DNA of 45,485 bases from Acidimicrobiia bacterium. Lineage in GTDB: Bacteria > Actinomycetota > Acidimicrobiia > Spongiisociales > UBA11373. The stretch's first letter is position 1; each line of letters begins with the position of its first letter. Both the position numbers and the translations under genes were made by a program. The notes under the pieces are model-generated. The model made no database searches, was not told where the DNA came from, and worked only from the letters and a program-made list of their open reading frames with translations. The stretch spans positions 1-45,485 of the forward strand of contig JAJCYA010000010.1 in NCBI GenBank assembly GCA_029263095.1, read 5' to 3'. This document shows, piece after piece, positions 37,590 through 45,485 of the stretch.

Positions 37590-38351
37590 GTGAACGACGC
37601 CGCGCTCTATGACGAATTCGCCGACAGTTGGTGGGATCCCGACGGGTTTCTCCACGGCATCGGCACGTTGCTCAACCCGGTACGAGTGCCCTACATAGAT
37701 AGGGTTCTGACCTCTCGCGGCACAGGACCGGTCGGACAGCATGCCCTCGATATCGGATGTGGTGGTGGCCTGTTGTCGGAGCCCCTTGCCGAGCTGGGGA
37801 TGATCGTGACCGGTATCGATGCTTCTATTCCGTCGGTTGCGGAGGGCCGGGGTCACGGCGACACCGTTCGGTACGCCGCCGCGCTCGCCGATCGACTGCC
37901 ATTTGACGATGGAGCATTTGATGTCGTCGTCGCCATGGAGGTGCTGGAACATGTTCAGGATCCGATGGCGGTTGTGACTGAGGCTTCTCGCATCCTGCGT
38001 CCAGGCGGCATCTTCTTTTTCGCAGGGCCATCTAGGACCCGACTCAGTCGGCTTGCACTCGTCGATCTTGCTCAGCGCTGGCGTTGGTCGGCGGTGCTAC
38101 CGGAGAATCTGCATCGCTGGGAGTCCTTCATAACCCCCTCCGAGATGTCGGACATGCTCGCTGAGGTGGACGTCGCCGTCGAGGAGACGGTCGGCTTGGG
38201 CATCAAATGGGGTGATCTGATGGCGGCCATGCGTGCCTACTGGAGTCTGCGCCGAGGCCGGATAGGGCACGCCGAATCGGGCCGGCGGGTTCGGTTCACG
38301 ACCCACCGCAACATGAGTATCAGCTACATGGGGTACGGAACCAAGCGCTGA
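37590..38351 (+). CDS. UbiG-like class I SAM methyltransferase
   Basis: AGGAGG precedes GTG 37590 by 8 nt. The 253-residue protein opens with ALYDEFADSWWDPDGFLHGI, the hallmark N terminus of UbiG-type O-methyltransferases. It then has the SAM-binding motif I LDIGCGGGLLSEPLAELG and the post-motif DVVVAMEVLEHVQDP. Actinobacteria generally use menaquinone rather than ubiquinone, so the true substrate is probably another phenolic compound or a quinone-like lipid. It is monocistronic between divergent and downstream genes. Confidence 0.87.
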   Translation: MNDAALYDEFADSWWDPDGFLHGIGTLLNPVRVPYIDRVLTSRGTGPVGQHALDIGCGGGLLSEPLAELGMIVTGIDASIPSVAEGRGHGDTVRYAAALADRLPFDDGAFDVVVAMEVLEHVQDPMAVVTEASRILRPGGIFFFAGPSRTRLSRLALVDLAQRWRWSAVLPENLHRWESFITPSEMSDMLAEVDVAVEETVGLGIKWGDLMAAMRAYWSLRRGRIGHAESGRRVRFTTHRNMSISYMGYGTKR

Positions 38352-38450
38352 ACCAGTACGCGGGGAATGGTTTGCCGATTGGGCCTCTCGATGGAGGCAA
38401 CGAATTCGAACCGACTGAGCGGTGCGACATCTGGCGATTGGGTGCGCTGA

Positions 38451-38456
38451 TACGCT
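38451..38456 (+). promoter_or_regulatory. Leaderless -10 element for ftcD
   Basis: TACGCT is followed by exactly 6 nt and then GTG 38463. No Shine-Dalgarno is present. Hexamer and spacing are identical to the element at 9724. Confidence 0.6.
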
Positions 38457-38462
38457 GAACCT

Positions 38463-40145
38463 GTGAATCAGCCTCTCATCGAGTGTGTCCCCAACTTCTC
38501 GAACGGGCGAGACCCGCTCGTGATCGCGGCTATCACTTCTGCGATCGAGTCGGTAGATGGCACTGTTCTGCTCGATGTGGACCCCGGAGCCTCGACCAAC
38601 CGAACGGTCGTCACATTCGTGGGCTCCGCCGACGCCGTTGTGGAGGGCGCGGTGCGTGCCGGAATCGTCGCTGCCGAGCAGATCGACATGCGCCACCACC
38701 ACGGAGAGCATCCCCGTTTTGGGGCGATGGACGTGTGTCCCTTCGTTCCGATCGCAGGGATCACAATGGAGGAGGTTGCCGAGCTGGCTCGGGAGACGGG
38801 TCGTCGTCTCGGCGAGGCGGGGATCTCCGTGTACCTGTACGAGAATGCGGCGTCGGCACCGCATCGCCGCAACTTGGCCGACGTGCGCGCAGGAGAGTAC
38901 GAGGGCCTCACAGACAAGCTCCTCGATTCCGCATGGCAACCGGACTTTGGTCCGGCCCAGCTCAATGAACGTGGCGGCGCAACAGCCGTTGGCGCTCGCC
39001 AGTTCCTTGTCGCCTACAACGTCAACCTCAACACCACGTCTACCCGGCGCGCCAATGCCGTCGCATTCGATGTGCGTGAGCGAGGCCGTGTCGAACGCGC
39101 TGGAGATCCTCTGACCGGCGAGATCGTCCGAGACGTCGATGGTGAGCCTCTGTGGCAGCCGGGGACGCTCGAGGCCGTCAAGGCGATCGGGTGGTATATC
39201 GACGAGTACCGGCAGGCGCAGGTGTCGATGAATCTCACGGATCTCTCAGTGACCCCGCTCCACGTTGCGTTCGACGCGGTGAGAGAGCGTGCCAAGGCTC
39301 GCGGGATGCGGGTCACTGGTTCTGAGATCGTCGGAATGGTGCCGCTAAAGGCGATGCTGGACGCCGGTCGCCACTATCTGACTCGACAGCAACGGTCCCA
39401 CGGGATCTCCGACGAGGAGATCGTTCACATCGCGGCCATGTCGATGGGTCTCGATGATCTGACTCCTTTCGAGCCCACCGCGAAGATCATCGAGTGGCGG
39501 GTGGGGCAGCAAGACACACGGCTGGTCTCGCGCAGCTTGACCGAGTTCGCGTGGGAGGCGGCGTCGGAAGCGCCCGCCCCCGGCGGGGGGTCGGTGGCAG
39601 CGCTCGCCGGAGCACTTGGGTCCGCCTTGGGGACGATGGTCGCCAACCTATCGGCCCACAAGCGAGGCTGGGACGACCGCTGGGAGGAGTTCTCCGACTG
39701 GGCTGTTCGCGGCAAGGATCTCCAGACCCGCCTACTGGCACTCGTCGATGCCGACACTGACGCCTTTGGTGCCCTGATGGAGGCATACCGCATGCCTTCC
39801 GGGTCCGGTGAGGAGGATGCAGAGCGCGAGGCGGCAATCCAGGCTGCAACGCGGGGTGCAATCGAGATCCCGCTGGCCGTCATGGAGGGATCCGTTGAGG
39901 CGATGGAGGTCGTTGCGGCGATGGCGGGGCGCGGTCTGGAGTCGTCGGTGTCCGATGCCGGCGTTGGCGCACTCATGCTTCGCACCGCGGTTCGCGGTGC
40001 TCACTTGAATGTACAGATCAACGTGGCCGGCATCGCCGATGAGTCAGAGCGGACCGCCTATCTCGATCGGGCGGCCCGACTCGAGGACATGGCCGGCGAA
40101 CAAGAGGCTGCGATCCTGGCCAAGGTTCGAGAACGAATCGGGTAG
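38463..40145 (+). CDS. ftcD: Fused glutamate formimidoyltransferase / formiminotetrahydrofolate cyclodeaminase
   Basis: This 560-residue bifunctional enzyme transfers the formimino group of formiminoglutamate to tetrahydrofolate and then releases ammonia to give methenyl-tetrahydrofolate. The transferase part (about 1-300) has ECVPNFSNGRD, MRHHHGEHPRFGAMDVCPFVP and FLVAYNVNLNT. The cyclodeaminase part (about 355-560) has EAPAPGGGSVAALAGALGSALGTMV, its folate-binding signature. Many bacteria have separate enzymes or only the cyclodeaminase, so the fusion is notable but known. No other histidine-degradation genes are nearby. It links histidine breakdown to the one-carbon pool. Confidence 0.95.
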   Translation: MNQPLIECVPNFSNGRDPLVIAAITSAIESVDGTVLLDVDPGASTNRTVVTFVGSADAVVEGAVRAGIVAAEQIDMRHHHGEHPRFGAMDVCPFVPIAGITMEEVAELARETGRRLGEAGISVYLYENAASAPHRRNLADVRAGEYEGLTDKLLDSAWQPDFGPAQLNERGGATAVGARQFLVAYNVNLNTTSTRRANAVAFDVRERGRVERAGDPLTGEIVRDVDGEPLWQPGTLEAVKAIGWYIDEYRQAQVSMNLTDLSVTPLHVAFDAVRERAKARGMRVTGSEIVGMVPLKAMLDAGRHYLTRQQRSHGISDEEIVHIAAMSMGLDDLTPFEPTAKIIEWRVGQQDTRLVSRSLTEFAWEAASEAPAPGGGSVAALAGALGSALGTMVANLSAHKRGWDDRWEEFSDWAVRGKDLQTRLLALVDADTDAFGALMEAYRMPSGSGEEDAEREAAIQAATRGAIEIPLAVMEGSVEAMEVVAAMAGRGLESSVSDAGVGALMLRTAVRGAHLNVQINVAGIADESERTAYLDRAARLEDMAGEQEAAILAKVRERIG

Positions 40146-40319
40146 GGAGCCGGTATCACCGTCTGCGCCGGACAAAGGTGTTCGTGACGGCCGGGTTCGC
40201 TGTCCATACCGAGCTCACTAGGTTCGGTGGGGCGGCCCTCGAGAGTCGCGATTCGTCGCGGATGGGGATGTCGCCCCTTGGTTCATTTGATACGTTGTGT
40301 AGTGACCTTGGGAGGTCGC

Positions 40320-40574
40320 ATGTCAGAACACAAAGTAGGAGAGATCAGCCACTTCTTCAACGAGATCGGGGTTGCCGGAGTCGAGGTGACCGATGAGATT
40401 CACGTAGGAGACCTGATCCATGTCACGGGTCACACTTCAGACTTCACTCAGACCGTGGGTTCGATCGAGATCGACCACAAGCACGTCGAGGAAGCCGGCG
40501 CCGGCGATTCAATAGGCATCAAGGTGGTAGACAGGACTCGGGTCCACGACGAGGTCTTCGTAGTCGACGACTGA
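40320..40574 (+). CDS. Free-standing EF-Tu domain 2-like small protein
   Basis: GGGAGG precedes ATG 40320 by about 5 nt. The 84-residue product carries VAGVEVTDEIHVGDLIHVTGHTSDFTQTVGSIEIDHKHVEEAGAGDSIGIKV. This is the beta-barrel pattern of translation-factor domain II and of the C-terminal module of U32 peptidases. It has no GTPase domain. Similar stand-alone proteins are annotated as translation-elongation-factor-like, with unknown role. A possible terminator (CCCGG/CCGGG, 40578-40593) lies just after the stop. Confidence 0.85.
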   Translation: MSEHKVGEISHFFNEIGVAGVEVTDEIHVGDLIHVTGHTSDFTQTVGSIEIDHKHVEEAGAGDSIGIKVVDRTRVHDEVFVVDD

Positions 40575-40755
40575 CCGCCCGGAGGTGGCCGGGTCCTTCA
40601 GGATTGGTCGGGGGCCGATCGGGAGCCATCGGGCCTCCCAGATTCGGCGCGGCCGGCCCCAGGGTTCTCAGGGTTGGGGGAGGGAGATACCCGATGGCAG
40701 GTCGGCGACAACCGGCGGATACTTTGTGTATGAGAACCGAGACCAAGGTGGAGGA

Positions 40756-40959
40756 ATGAAGTTTCTCTTGTGGCTGCTGCTGCTCGTCATCTCCTGGCCG
40801 CTGGCTCTGTTGGCGCTGGTGTTGTACCCGATCGTGTGGCTCTTGAGCGTCCCATTTCGGATCGTCGGCGTATCCGTCGGAGGCGCCCTCGATCTTGTCG
40901 AGTCGATCGTTCGGCTCCCAGGTCGACTACTGGCGCGCTCTGCGACGGCCCGAGGCTGA
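40756..40959 (+). CDS. Small membrane protein, 67 residues
   Basis: ATG 40756 is preceded by GGTGGAGGA. The product is almost entirely hydrophobic in residues 2-40, with two short membrane segments, and ends in an amphipathic, Arg-containing tail. It resembles small envelope proteins of unknown role. The longer frame from 40585 lacks a ribosome site and coding-type composition upstream. Confidence 0.7.
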   Translation: MKFLLWLLLLVISWPLALLALVLYPIVWLLSVPFRIVGVSVGGALDLVESIVRLPGRLLARSATARG

Positions 40960-41039
40960 CAGGCGACATCGCCCGGCCATAATCCCCTTGCTTAGCCCCG
41001 GATGATGGCCCACACTGGCGCCGACCCGGGAGGAGGCGC

Positions 41040-42143
41040 ATGCGCGAATTCATCGACGGAACGACCGCAATCGTCCGGGGTGCGCTCGACGCCGGATGCT
41101 CCTTCTTCGCCGGCTATCCGATAACGCCTGCCTCGGGAATCCTCATGCAGATGATGCGCGATCTCCCGAAGACCGGGGGAGTAGCGATGCAGGGGGAGGA
41201 TGAGATCGCCTCCATCGGGATGTGCATAGGTGCCACCCTCTCCGGGGCTCGGGCCATGACCGCCACTAGTGGCCCGGGGATCAGCCTCTACTCGGAGAGC
41301 ATCGGTCTCGCCATCATGGGCGAGGTGCCGCTGGTCATCGTGGATGTTCAGCGCATGGGTCCCTCGACCGGGGCCGCAACCACGGTGAGTCAAGGCGACG
41401 TCCAGTTCATTCGCTGGGGGACGGGAGGCGGGTTTCCTGTGATCGCCCTCTCGCCCTCGACGGTCGCCGAGTCGTACTGGCTCACCGCGAAGGCTTTCGA
41501 CCTCGCAGAGCGGTTCCGTTGCCCGGTCTTTCTCGTCACCGACAAGGAGCTGGCCATGTCGCTGACAACGGTCGACGTCTCTGCATATGGAGAAGTGTCG
41601 GTGCGTGACCGAGAAACTGCCGTCGGAGGACCTCCGCACACGTACCAACCCAGCGATCAGGTAACCGCCCTCCATGAGTATGGGCAGGGTGAGCCGGTCA
41701 GGTTCACCGGGTCGACCCATGATGAGAATGCCTACATCACGAAGAGCCCACCGGTCGTCAATGCCCTCAACCGACACCTGATCGACAAGATCGAGGAACA
41801 TCGGGACGAGGTAGAGCTTGTCGACGCGGATCTCGATCCGTCTGCCGACACGTTGGTGATTGGATATGGAGTCACTGGCGGAGCGGTCCGAGCCGCGGTG
41901 TCCACGAGTCGAGCGGCTGGAACTCCGCTGTCAGGGCTCGTCGTGCAGAGCTTGTGGCCAATCCCCGAGACTGCCATCGGAGAAGCCGTGCAAGGTGTCA
42001 CTCGGATCGTCGTTCCCGAGCTGAATGTCGGCTTGTACCGCAGGGAGATCGAGCGGATCGTCGGCGATATCGATGTCATCGGCATCGAACAGATCGATGG
42101 TGATCTGATTTCACCGGAGCAGGTCTTGGAGGTGATTGGATGA
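41040..42143 (+). CDS. korA: 2-oxoacid:ferredoxin oxidoreductase, alpha subunit
   Basis: GGGAGGAGG precedes the ATG. The 367-residue subunit has FAGYPITPASGILMQMM, QGEDEIASIGMCIGA and TSGPGISLYSESIG, the characteristic N-terminal pyrimidine-binding part. A C-terminal domain II (TLVIGYGVTGGAVRAAV) follows. With the beta subunit it decarboxylates a 2-oxoacid such as 2-oxoglutarate to the acyl-CoA and reduces ferredoxin. The separate gamma domain is fused to the beta subunit instead. It is coupled by ATGA to the next gene. Confidence 0.94.
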   Translation: MREFIDGTTAIVRGALDAGCSFFAGYPITPASGILMQMMRDLPKTGGVAMQGEDEIASIGMCIGATLSGARAMTATSGPGISLYSESIGLAIMGEVPLVIVDVQRMGPSTGAATTVSQGDVQFIRWGTGGGFPVIALSPSTVAESYWLTAKAFDLAERFRCPVFLVTDKELAMSLTTVDVSAYGEVSVRDRETAVGGPPHTYQPSDQVTALHEYGQGEPVRFTGSTHDENAYITKSPPVVNALNRHLIDKIEEHRDEVELVDADLDPSADTLVIGYGVTGGAVRAAVSTSRAAGTPLSGLVVQSLWPIPETAIGEAVQGVTRIVVPELNVGLYRREIERIVGDIDVIGIEQIDGDLISPEQVLEVIG

Positions 42144-43453
42144 GCATCACCGTCACTCCTCTCGAGACCTTTCGCACTGAGGACCCCTACCCGTTCTGCC
42201 CCGGATGTGGCCACGGCAGCGTCCTTGATTCTCTCAACGAAGCGCTGGTGATGATGGAACTCGACCCAGCGGAGGTCGTCATAGTCTCCGACATCGGGTG
42301 TGCCGGACTCTCTGACCAGTACTTCACAACCTCGGCGTTCCACGGATTGCACGGCCGCTCGACTACCTATGCCACGGGTATCAAGTTGCGGCGACCTGAC
42401 CTCACGGTGGTCGTGATCATGGGCGATGGTGGCACCGGGATCGGTGGGACCCACCTCATCAACGCAGCCCGTCGCAATGTCGGGATCTCGGTCATAGTGA
42501 TGAACAACTTCAACTTTGGGATGACCGGGGGACAGCACTCCACCACCACTCCTGAGGGCTCGATTACGTCGACAACCCCGGGTGGCAATCTGGAGCATCC
42601 ACTCGATATCTGCGGGACGGTGGGCGTGAACGGCGCCGGGTACGTGTACCGGGGTACCTCGTTTGACAAGGATCTCCCGCAGCGGATGGTGGATGCGATT
42701 CGCCATCCCGGGTTTGCACTTCTCGATGTCTGGGATCTTTGCACCGCCTATTTCGTTCCCAAGAACAAGCTGGGACGCAAGGGGCTGGACACAACGATGG
42801 AGGGGCTCGGCCTCGATGCAGGAGTGCTCTTTGAGCGAGAGGTAGCCGAATACACGGAGGCATACCGCGAGGCGGCGTCTCGTATGGGCAAGAGGCACGC
42901 ACCGGTGACAATCCCGATCGAATACGAGTCGGGGATCGATGAGCCGTTGTCGATAGTGGCTGCGGGATCGGCGGGAGCCAGGGTGCGATCGGCGGCCCGT
43001 CTAGTTGGCCTGGCAGGGATCCGTTCCGGTCTGTGGGTCACCCAGCGTGACGACTTTCCGGTGACGGTGAAGGCGGGCCACAGCGTTTCCCAGCTAGTGC
43101 TCAGCCCGGAGGAGATTCCACCGGTCGGTGTTTCGGTGCCGGATGTGCTCGTGCTGCTGTCCGAGGATGGTCTGAAGAAGGTTGGCGAGATGTTGGAAGG
43201 GATGGGCCCCGACCAGCTGGTGGTGGCGCTACCCGAGTTTGCTCAGGTTGAGACCAAGGCTCGGGTCGAGCTGATCGATCCGAAAGGCTGGACCAGTCGG
43301 GTACCCAAAGCCCAGTTTGGGTTGGCGCTGCTCGCTGCTGCGGTTGTCCGGACCGGTATGTTCCCGCCCGAGGCGTTGCGAGCGGCCGCCGGCGGCCCCT
43401 TCGAGGCCGAGAACGTCAACGCGATCGATGCGGGACTGGGCCTGGCGGGGTAG
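42140..43453 (+). CDS. korB: 2-oxoacid:ferredoxin oxidoreductase, beta-gamma fusion
   Basis: The 437-residue protein has an N-terminal TPP domain (about 1-260): CPGCGHGSVLDSL with Cys ligands for the proximal cluster, a MGDGGTGIGGTHLINAARRN TPP-binding motif, and NNFNFGMTGGQHS. Residues about 265-437 are a gamma domain, SIVAAGSAGARVRSAARLVG and AGHSVSQLVLSPEE, normally a separate subunit or fused to alpha. No CxxCxxC ferredoxin domain is present, so electrons must leave through an external ferredoxin. The function follows korA. The substrate (2-oxoglutarate or pyruvate) cannot be fixed by eye. Confidence 0.92.
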   Translation: MSITVTPLETFRTEDPYPFCPGCGHGSVLDSLNEALVMMELDPAEVVIVSDIGCAGLSDQYFTTSAFHGLHGRSTTYATGIKLRRPDLTVVVIMGDGGTGIGGTHLINAARRNVGISVIVMNNFNFGMTGGQHSTTTPEGSITSTTPGGNLEHPLDICGTVGVNGAGYVYRGTSFDKDLPQRMVDAIRHPGFALLDVWDLCTAYFVPKNKLGRKGLDTTMEGLGLDAGVLFEREVAEYTEAYREAASRMGKRHAPVTIPIEYESGIDEPLSIVAAGSAGARVRSAARLVGLAGIRSGLWVTQRDDFPVTVKAGHSVSQLVLSPEEIPPVGVSVPDVLVLLSEDGLKKVGEMLEGMGPDQLVVALPEFAQVETKARVELIDPKGWTSRVPKAQFGLALLAAAVVRTGMFPPEALRAAAGGPFEAENVNAIDAGLGLAG

Positions 43454-43540
43454 GGGGAGTTCTGGCGCAGTGTCCGGCGGGAAGTATCCGGCCAAATCGC
43501 CAACGATGACGGTTGCCGCAACTCGTTGTCGGCGACGGAG

Positions 43541-43897
43541 TCAGCGAGCGATCACGCTCGGACGCACTCTGACTCGCTGCAGCACGTCGTCAATGAATCC
43601 GAATTCGACGTGCCACCAGGCTCTGATCGGAGCCTCGCCCATTGGGATCTCCACCTGCGTCGTTATTCGCCAGTCAGCGATCTCGGATGCCCCCGGCGTC
43701 GTATCCTGCTGTTCGTTTCCCCAACCTTCGAGAAGCGGGTCGTCGGAGATCTCCGCCAGTTCGACGTATTCGAGATCCAGGGATTCGATGAAGGATCGGA
43801 CCGACCCAATGGACGATCCGATCGGGCTTGCAGCCTCGATTGAGGCGCGGAGTGCAGCAGGATCCTCGAGGTCCGACCATCTAGTTTGCTCAGCCAT
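43541..43897 (-). CDS. Small acidic protein coupled to the LRAT-like gene
   Basis: ATG 43897 overlaps the stop codon of the upstream gene by one base, so translation is coupled. The 118-residue product has a helical acidic N-terminal half and a beta C-terminal half (ITTQVEIPMGEAPIRAWWHVEFGF). There is no signal peptide, so it should be cytoplasmic. I recognise no family. The tight link to a protein with a possible hydrolase domain suggests a partner or immunity role, which is only an inference. Confidence 0.75.
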   Translation of the reverse strand: MAEQTRWSDLEDPAALRASIEAASPIGSSIGSVRSFIESLDLEYVELAEISDDPLLEGWGNEQQDTTPGASEIADWRITTQVEIPMGEAPIRAWWHVEFGFIDDVLQRVRVRPSVIAR

Positions 43898-45485
43898 CAG
43901 CCACCGCCTTTTGCGCCTGTGCCGGGTTGCGGTTTCGCCTTGTCCCGCGCGTCCTTCCAATCATCCCAATCGCTGGCGTCGACGTGGTGGTCCCAGCCGA
44001 TGAATCTATCGGTGACGTCTGTCCAGGATTTCCCGGTCGGTTTGAAATCAAAGCCGCACCAACGGAGCAGGCTCCCCACGAACGTGTTGCAGTTCGGGCC
44101 AGGAATGCCCTCATAGTCGAGGTTCTTGGACTTGAAGTACTCAGCCTTCTCCTTCAGACAGTCCCAGGCCTTGCACGCCTTCTCACCTTCGACAACGAGG
44201 ACCGTATCCGGCTTCTCGGTCCAATCGACGGTTTCCCCCTTCGCCCACGCCGTGTGCTCCACAGCTACCGGTCCGGACAGCCCGTCGAGCTTCCACCAGG
44301 CCTTGAGGTCATCCAGCGGGCCGGTTCCTTTTCGACGGATGAGTCGAAGGGCCTCGGGTCCGGCGCGCAATACCCACTGCCTGCAATCCGGTGCCGTGAA
44401 GAGGAGGAACGTGTGGTAGATCCCACCCCCCAGGTGATGGCCGCCGACCTCGATCTTGCAATCGCATTTGGGTTTCTCGCCGGCTGCTTTTCCGCCTGGT
44501 GAAGGGATCGGTCCGCCGGGCGGGGGGATGGGTACCGCTCCGCCCTCGAGACCCATTCCGCCGATGGGTTCCGGCTCGATCGGATCGGACAGCTCCCAGC
44601 CCGGATCGCCGATACCTTCGCCGCCGGGGGACGTAGGCGTGCCGCCTCCGCTTGGTGGAATCGGATCGGGCACTTCCCAGCCCGGATCGCCGATACCTTC
44701 GCCGCCGGGGGGCGTAGGCGTGCCGCCTCCGCTCGGTGGAATCGGGTCGATCAGCTCACCCGGTGTGGTCGGGTCGATGAAGATGCCACCGTCTCCGCCC
44801 GGCGGTGTTGGGGTGCCGCCTCCGCTTGGTGGAATCGGGTCGATCAGCCCATCCCGGGGATCCCGATGCGGATTCAGCGGATCACTGAGGATGCGGCCGT
44901 CTCCGTCGCTACCCGGCGGCGTGGGAGATCGGCCCCCGCTGGGAGGTGTCGGGGGCATCCCGACACCTCCCAGCCCCAATCCGCCGATTCCGATCAACAC
45001 GCCGCCGCCAAGGATCCACACCCAGGGCGGGAGCCCGCCTTCGCCGGCCGGCTTTGGCTCTTCGACCGGTTCAGGTGCAGTCGTCGGGTCGGGTGTCTGG
45101 ATGCTGGAACTTGTGGGCTCGGGAGGCTGAGTGGTGGTGGTTGTCGTCGTGGTCGACGTTGTTGTCGTGCTCGTAGAGGTCGTGGTTGTCGTGGGTTCCG
45201 GCGCCGGCTCCGGACCGCTGAGGAATGCCATTGCCCAGGTGATTGGGCATCCCCCGGGAAGTTCCCCTGCCGCGCCGAATGACAGTTCACCGGTGATTAT
45301 CCCGAAGGCATTGATGCTGCCATCTATGCCAGCGGAGGTGCCTCCGAATCCGGCCACGGTGCCGGTCCCGGCACCAGTCACGGTCCCATCTGTGTCGAAG
45401 CTCCCATTCAGCTCGACCCAAGGTGGATCGCCCTGCATGACGAAGTTGCCGTCTTCGTCCAGGATCATCGTGATTGAGGTGGGCA
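43897..45485 (-). CDS. Membrane protein with C-terminal LRAT/NlpC-like domain (5' truncated)
   Basis: The frame is open to the window edge. It begins with an extracellular Gly/Thr-rich beta region (VTGAGTGTVAGFGG, GELSFGAAGELPGG) and a long Thr linker (about 45080-45200). A membrane segment (PPWVWILGGGVLIGIGGLG) and a Pro/Gly repeat region (44490-44960) follow. The C-terminal domain (about 185 residues) has a His in GGIYHTFLLF (codon 44413-44415) and a Cys in GPNCNTFVGSLLRWCG (codon 44089-44091). The Asn-Cys-x-x-Phe pattern and upstream His resemble permuted papain folds such as LRAT (NCEHFV) and NlpC/P60-like enzymes. It could be a thiol hydrolase or acyltransferase facing the cytoplasm. Confidence 0.78.
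   Translation of the reverse strand, partial: PTSITMILDEDGNFVMQGDPPWVELNGSFDTDGTVTGAGTGTVAGFGGTSAGIDGSINAFGIITGELSFGAAGELPGGCPITWAMAFLSGPEPAPEPTTTTTSTSTTTTSTTTTTTTTQPPEPTSSSIQTPDPTTAPEPVEEPKPAGEGGLPPWVWILGGGVLIGIGGLGLGGVGMPPTPPSGGRSPTPPGSDGDGRILSDPLNPHRDPRDGLIDPIPPSGGGTPTPPGGDGGIFIDPTTPGELIDPIPPSGGGTPTPPGGEGIGDPGWEVPDPIPPSGGGTPTSPGGEGIGDPGWELSDPIEPEPIGGMGLEGGAVPIPPPGGPIPSPGGKAAGEKPKCDCKIEVGGHHLGGGIYHTFLLFTAPDCRQWVLRAGPEALRLIRRKGTGPLDDLKAWWKLDGLSGPVAVEHTAWAKGETVDWTEKPDTVLVVEGEKACKAWDCLKEKAEYFKSKNLDYEGIPGPNCNTFVGSLLRWCGFDFKPTGKSWTDVTDRFIGWDHHVDASDWDDWKDARDKAKPQPGTGAKGGG
44597..44757 (-). repeat. 81-bp tandem repeat in the Pro/Gly-rich region
   Basis: The module CAGCCCGGATCGCCGATACC (plus strand) starts at 44597 and again at 44678, 81 bp apart and in frame. 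It encodes GGGTPTPPGGEGIGDPGWE-like units. Shorter variants of PIPPSGGGTPTPPGG continue to about 44850. Recombination between units would change the length of the proline-rich segment without a frameshift. Confidence 0.8.

Noticed and set aside
37590-38351. Ubiquinone biosynthesis enzyme UbiG proper
   Set aside because: The sequence resembles UbiG, but no other ubiquinone genes are present and the inferred lineage normally uses menaquinone; I name only the family.
40585-40755. N-terminal extension of the 67-residue membrane protein
   Set aside because: The extra 57 residues are Arg/Gly-rich non-coding-like sequence, while ATG 40756 has a good ribosome site and begins the hydrophobic segment.

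Overview
The window is GC-rich bacterial chromosome, most probably from an actinobacterium and perhaps a member of the class Acidimicrobiia. This assignment is an inference. It rests on strong G/C bias at third codon positions, many exported lipoproteins with long Thr-rich linkers, several apparently leaderless promoters (TANNNT about 6 nt before an ATG or GTG), a leuA leader-peptide attenuator, and ferredoxin-type 2-oxoacid oxidoreductase genes. I found no rRNA, tRNA, phage, transposase or CRISPR.

Bases 1-12,000 hold scattered genes: lipoproteins, an orphan MASE3-type histidine kinase, a CNNM/CorC-type transporter and small envelope proteins. They are separated by unusually long non-coding gaps. 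The gaps carry an interspersed repeat family with a core of about 35 bp, always in the same orientation. At 4.6 and 7.3 kb it expands into modular arrays with an exact 90-bp period made of three hairpins. Base changes between units preserve the stems, so the arrays look structural rather than coding.

Bases 12,000-18,440 hold a GNAT acetyltransferase, leuA with a 13-residue Leu-rich leader peptide and attenuator hairpins, a DUF2135-like anchored protein overlapping a membrane-anchored prokaryotic phospholipase A2, a TMEM175-type potassium channel, and an unidentified anchored protein.

Bases 18,657-30,887 are a tightly coupled 11-gene catabolic-looking operon behind one sigma70-like promoter with repeated TetR-type operator sites. 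The order is TetR regulator, alpha/beta hydrolase, lipoprotein solute receptor, two ATPases and two permeases of the branched-chain amino-acid (HAAT) family, a KAS III-like enzyme with an altered third catalytic residue, two acyl-CoA ligases, and a second alpha/beta hydrolase. Most junctions overlap by 1-4 nt. The simplest reading is import and CoA activation of an unidentified carboxylic acid or ester, followed by an unusual thiolase-fold acyl transfer or cleavage. I think this is the best candidate for an undescribed pathway.

Bases 30,937-45,485 hold an APC permease with two C-terminal USP-like domains, several lipoproteins (one a metzincin-type protease, one a beta-propeller), a UbiG-like methyltransferase, a fused formiminotransferase-cyclodeaminase (ftcD), a free-standing EF-Tu-like small domain, and a 2-oxoacid:ferredoxin oxidoreductase (korA plus a beta-gamma fusion). 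At the right edge is a truncated membrane protein whose C-terminal domain resembles LRAT/NlpC-type permuted papain folds, coupled to a small acidic gene that could encode its partner or immunity protein.
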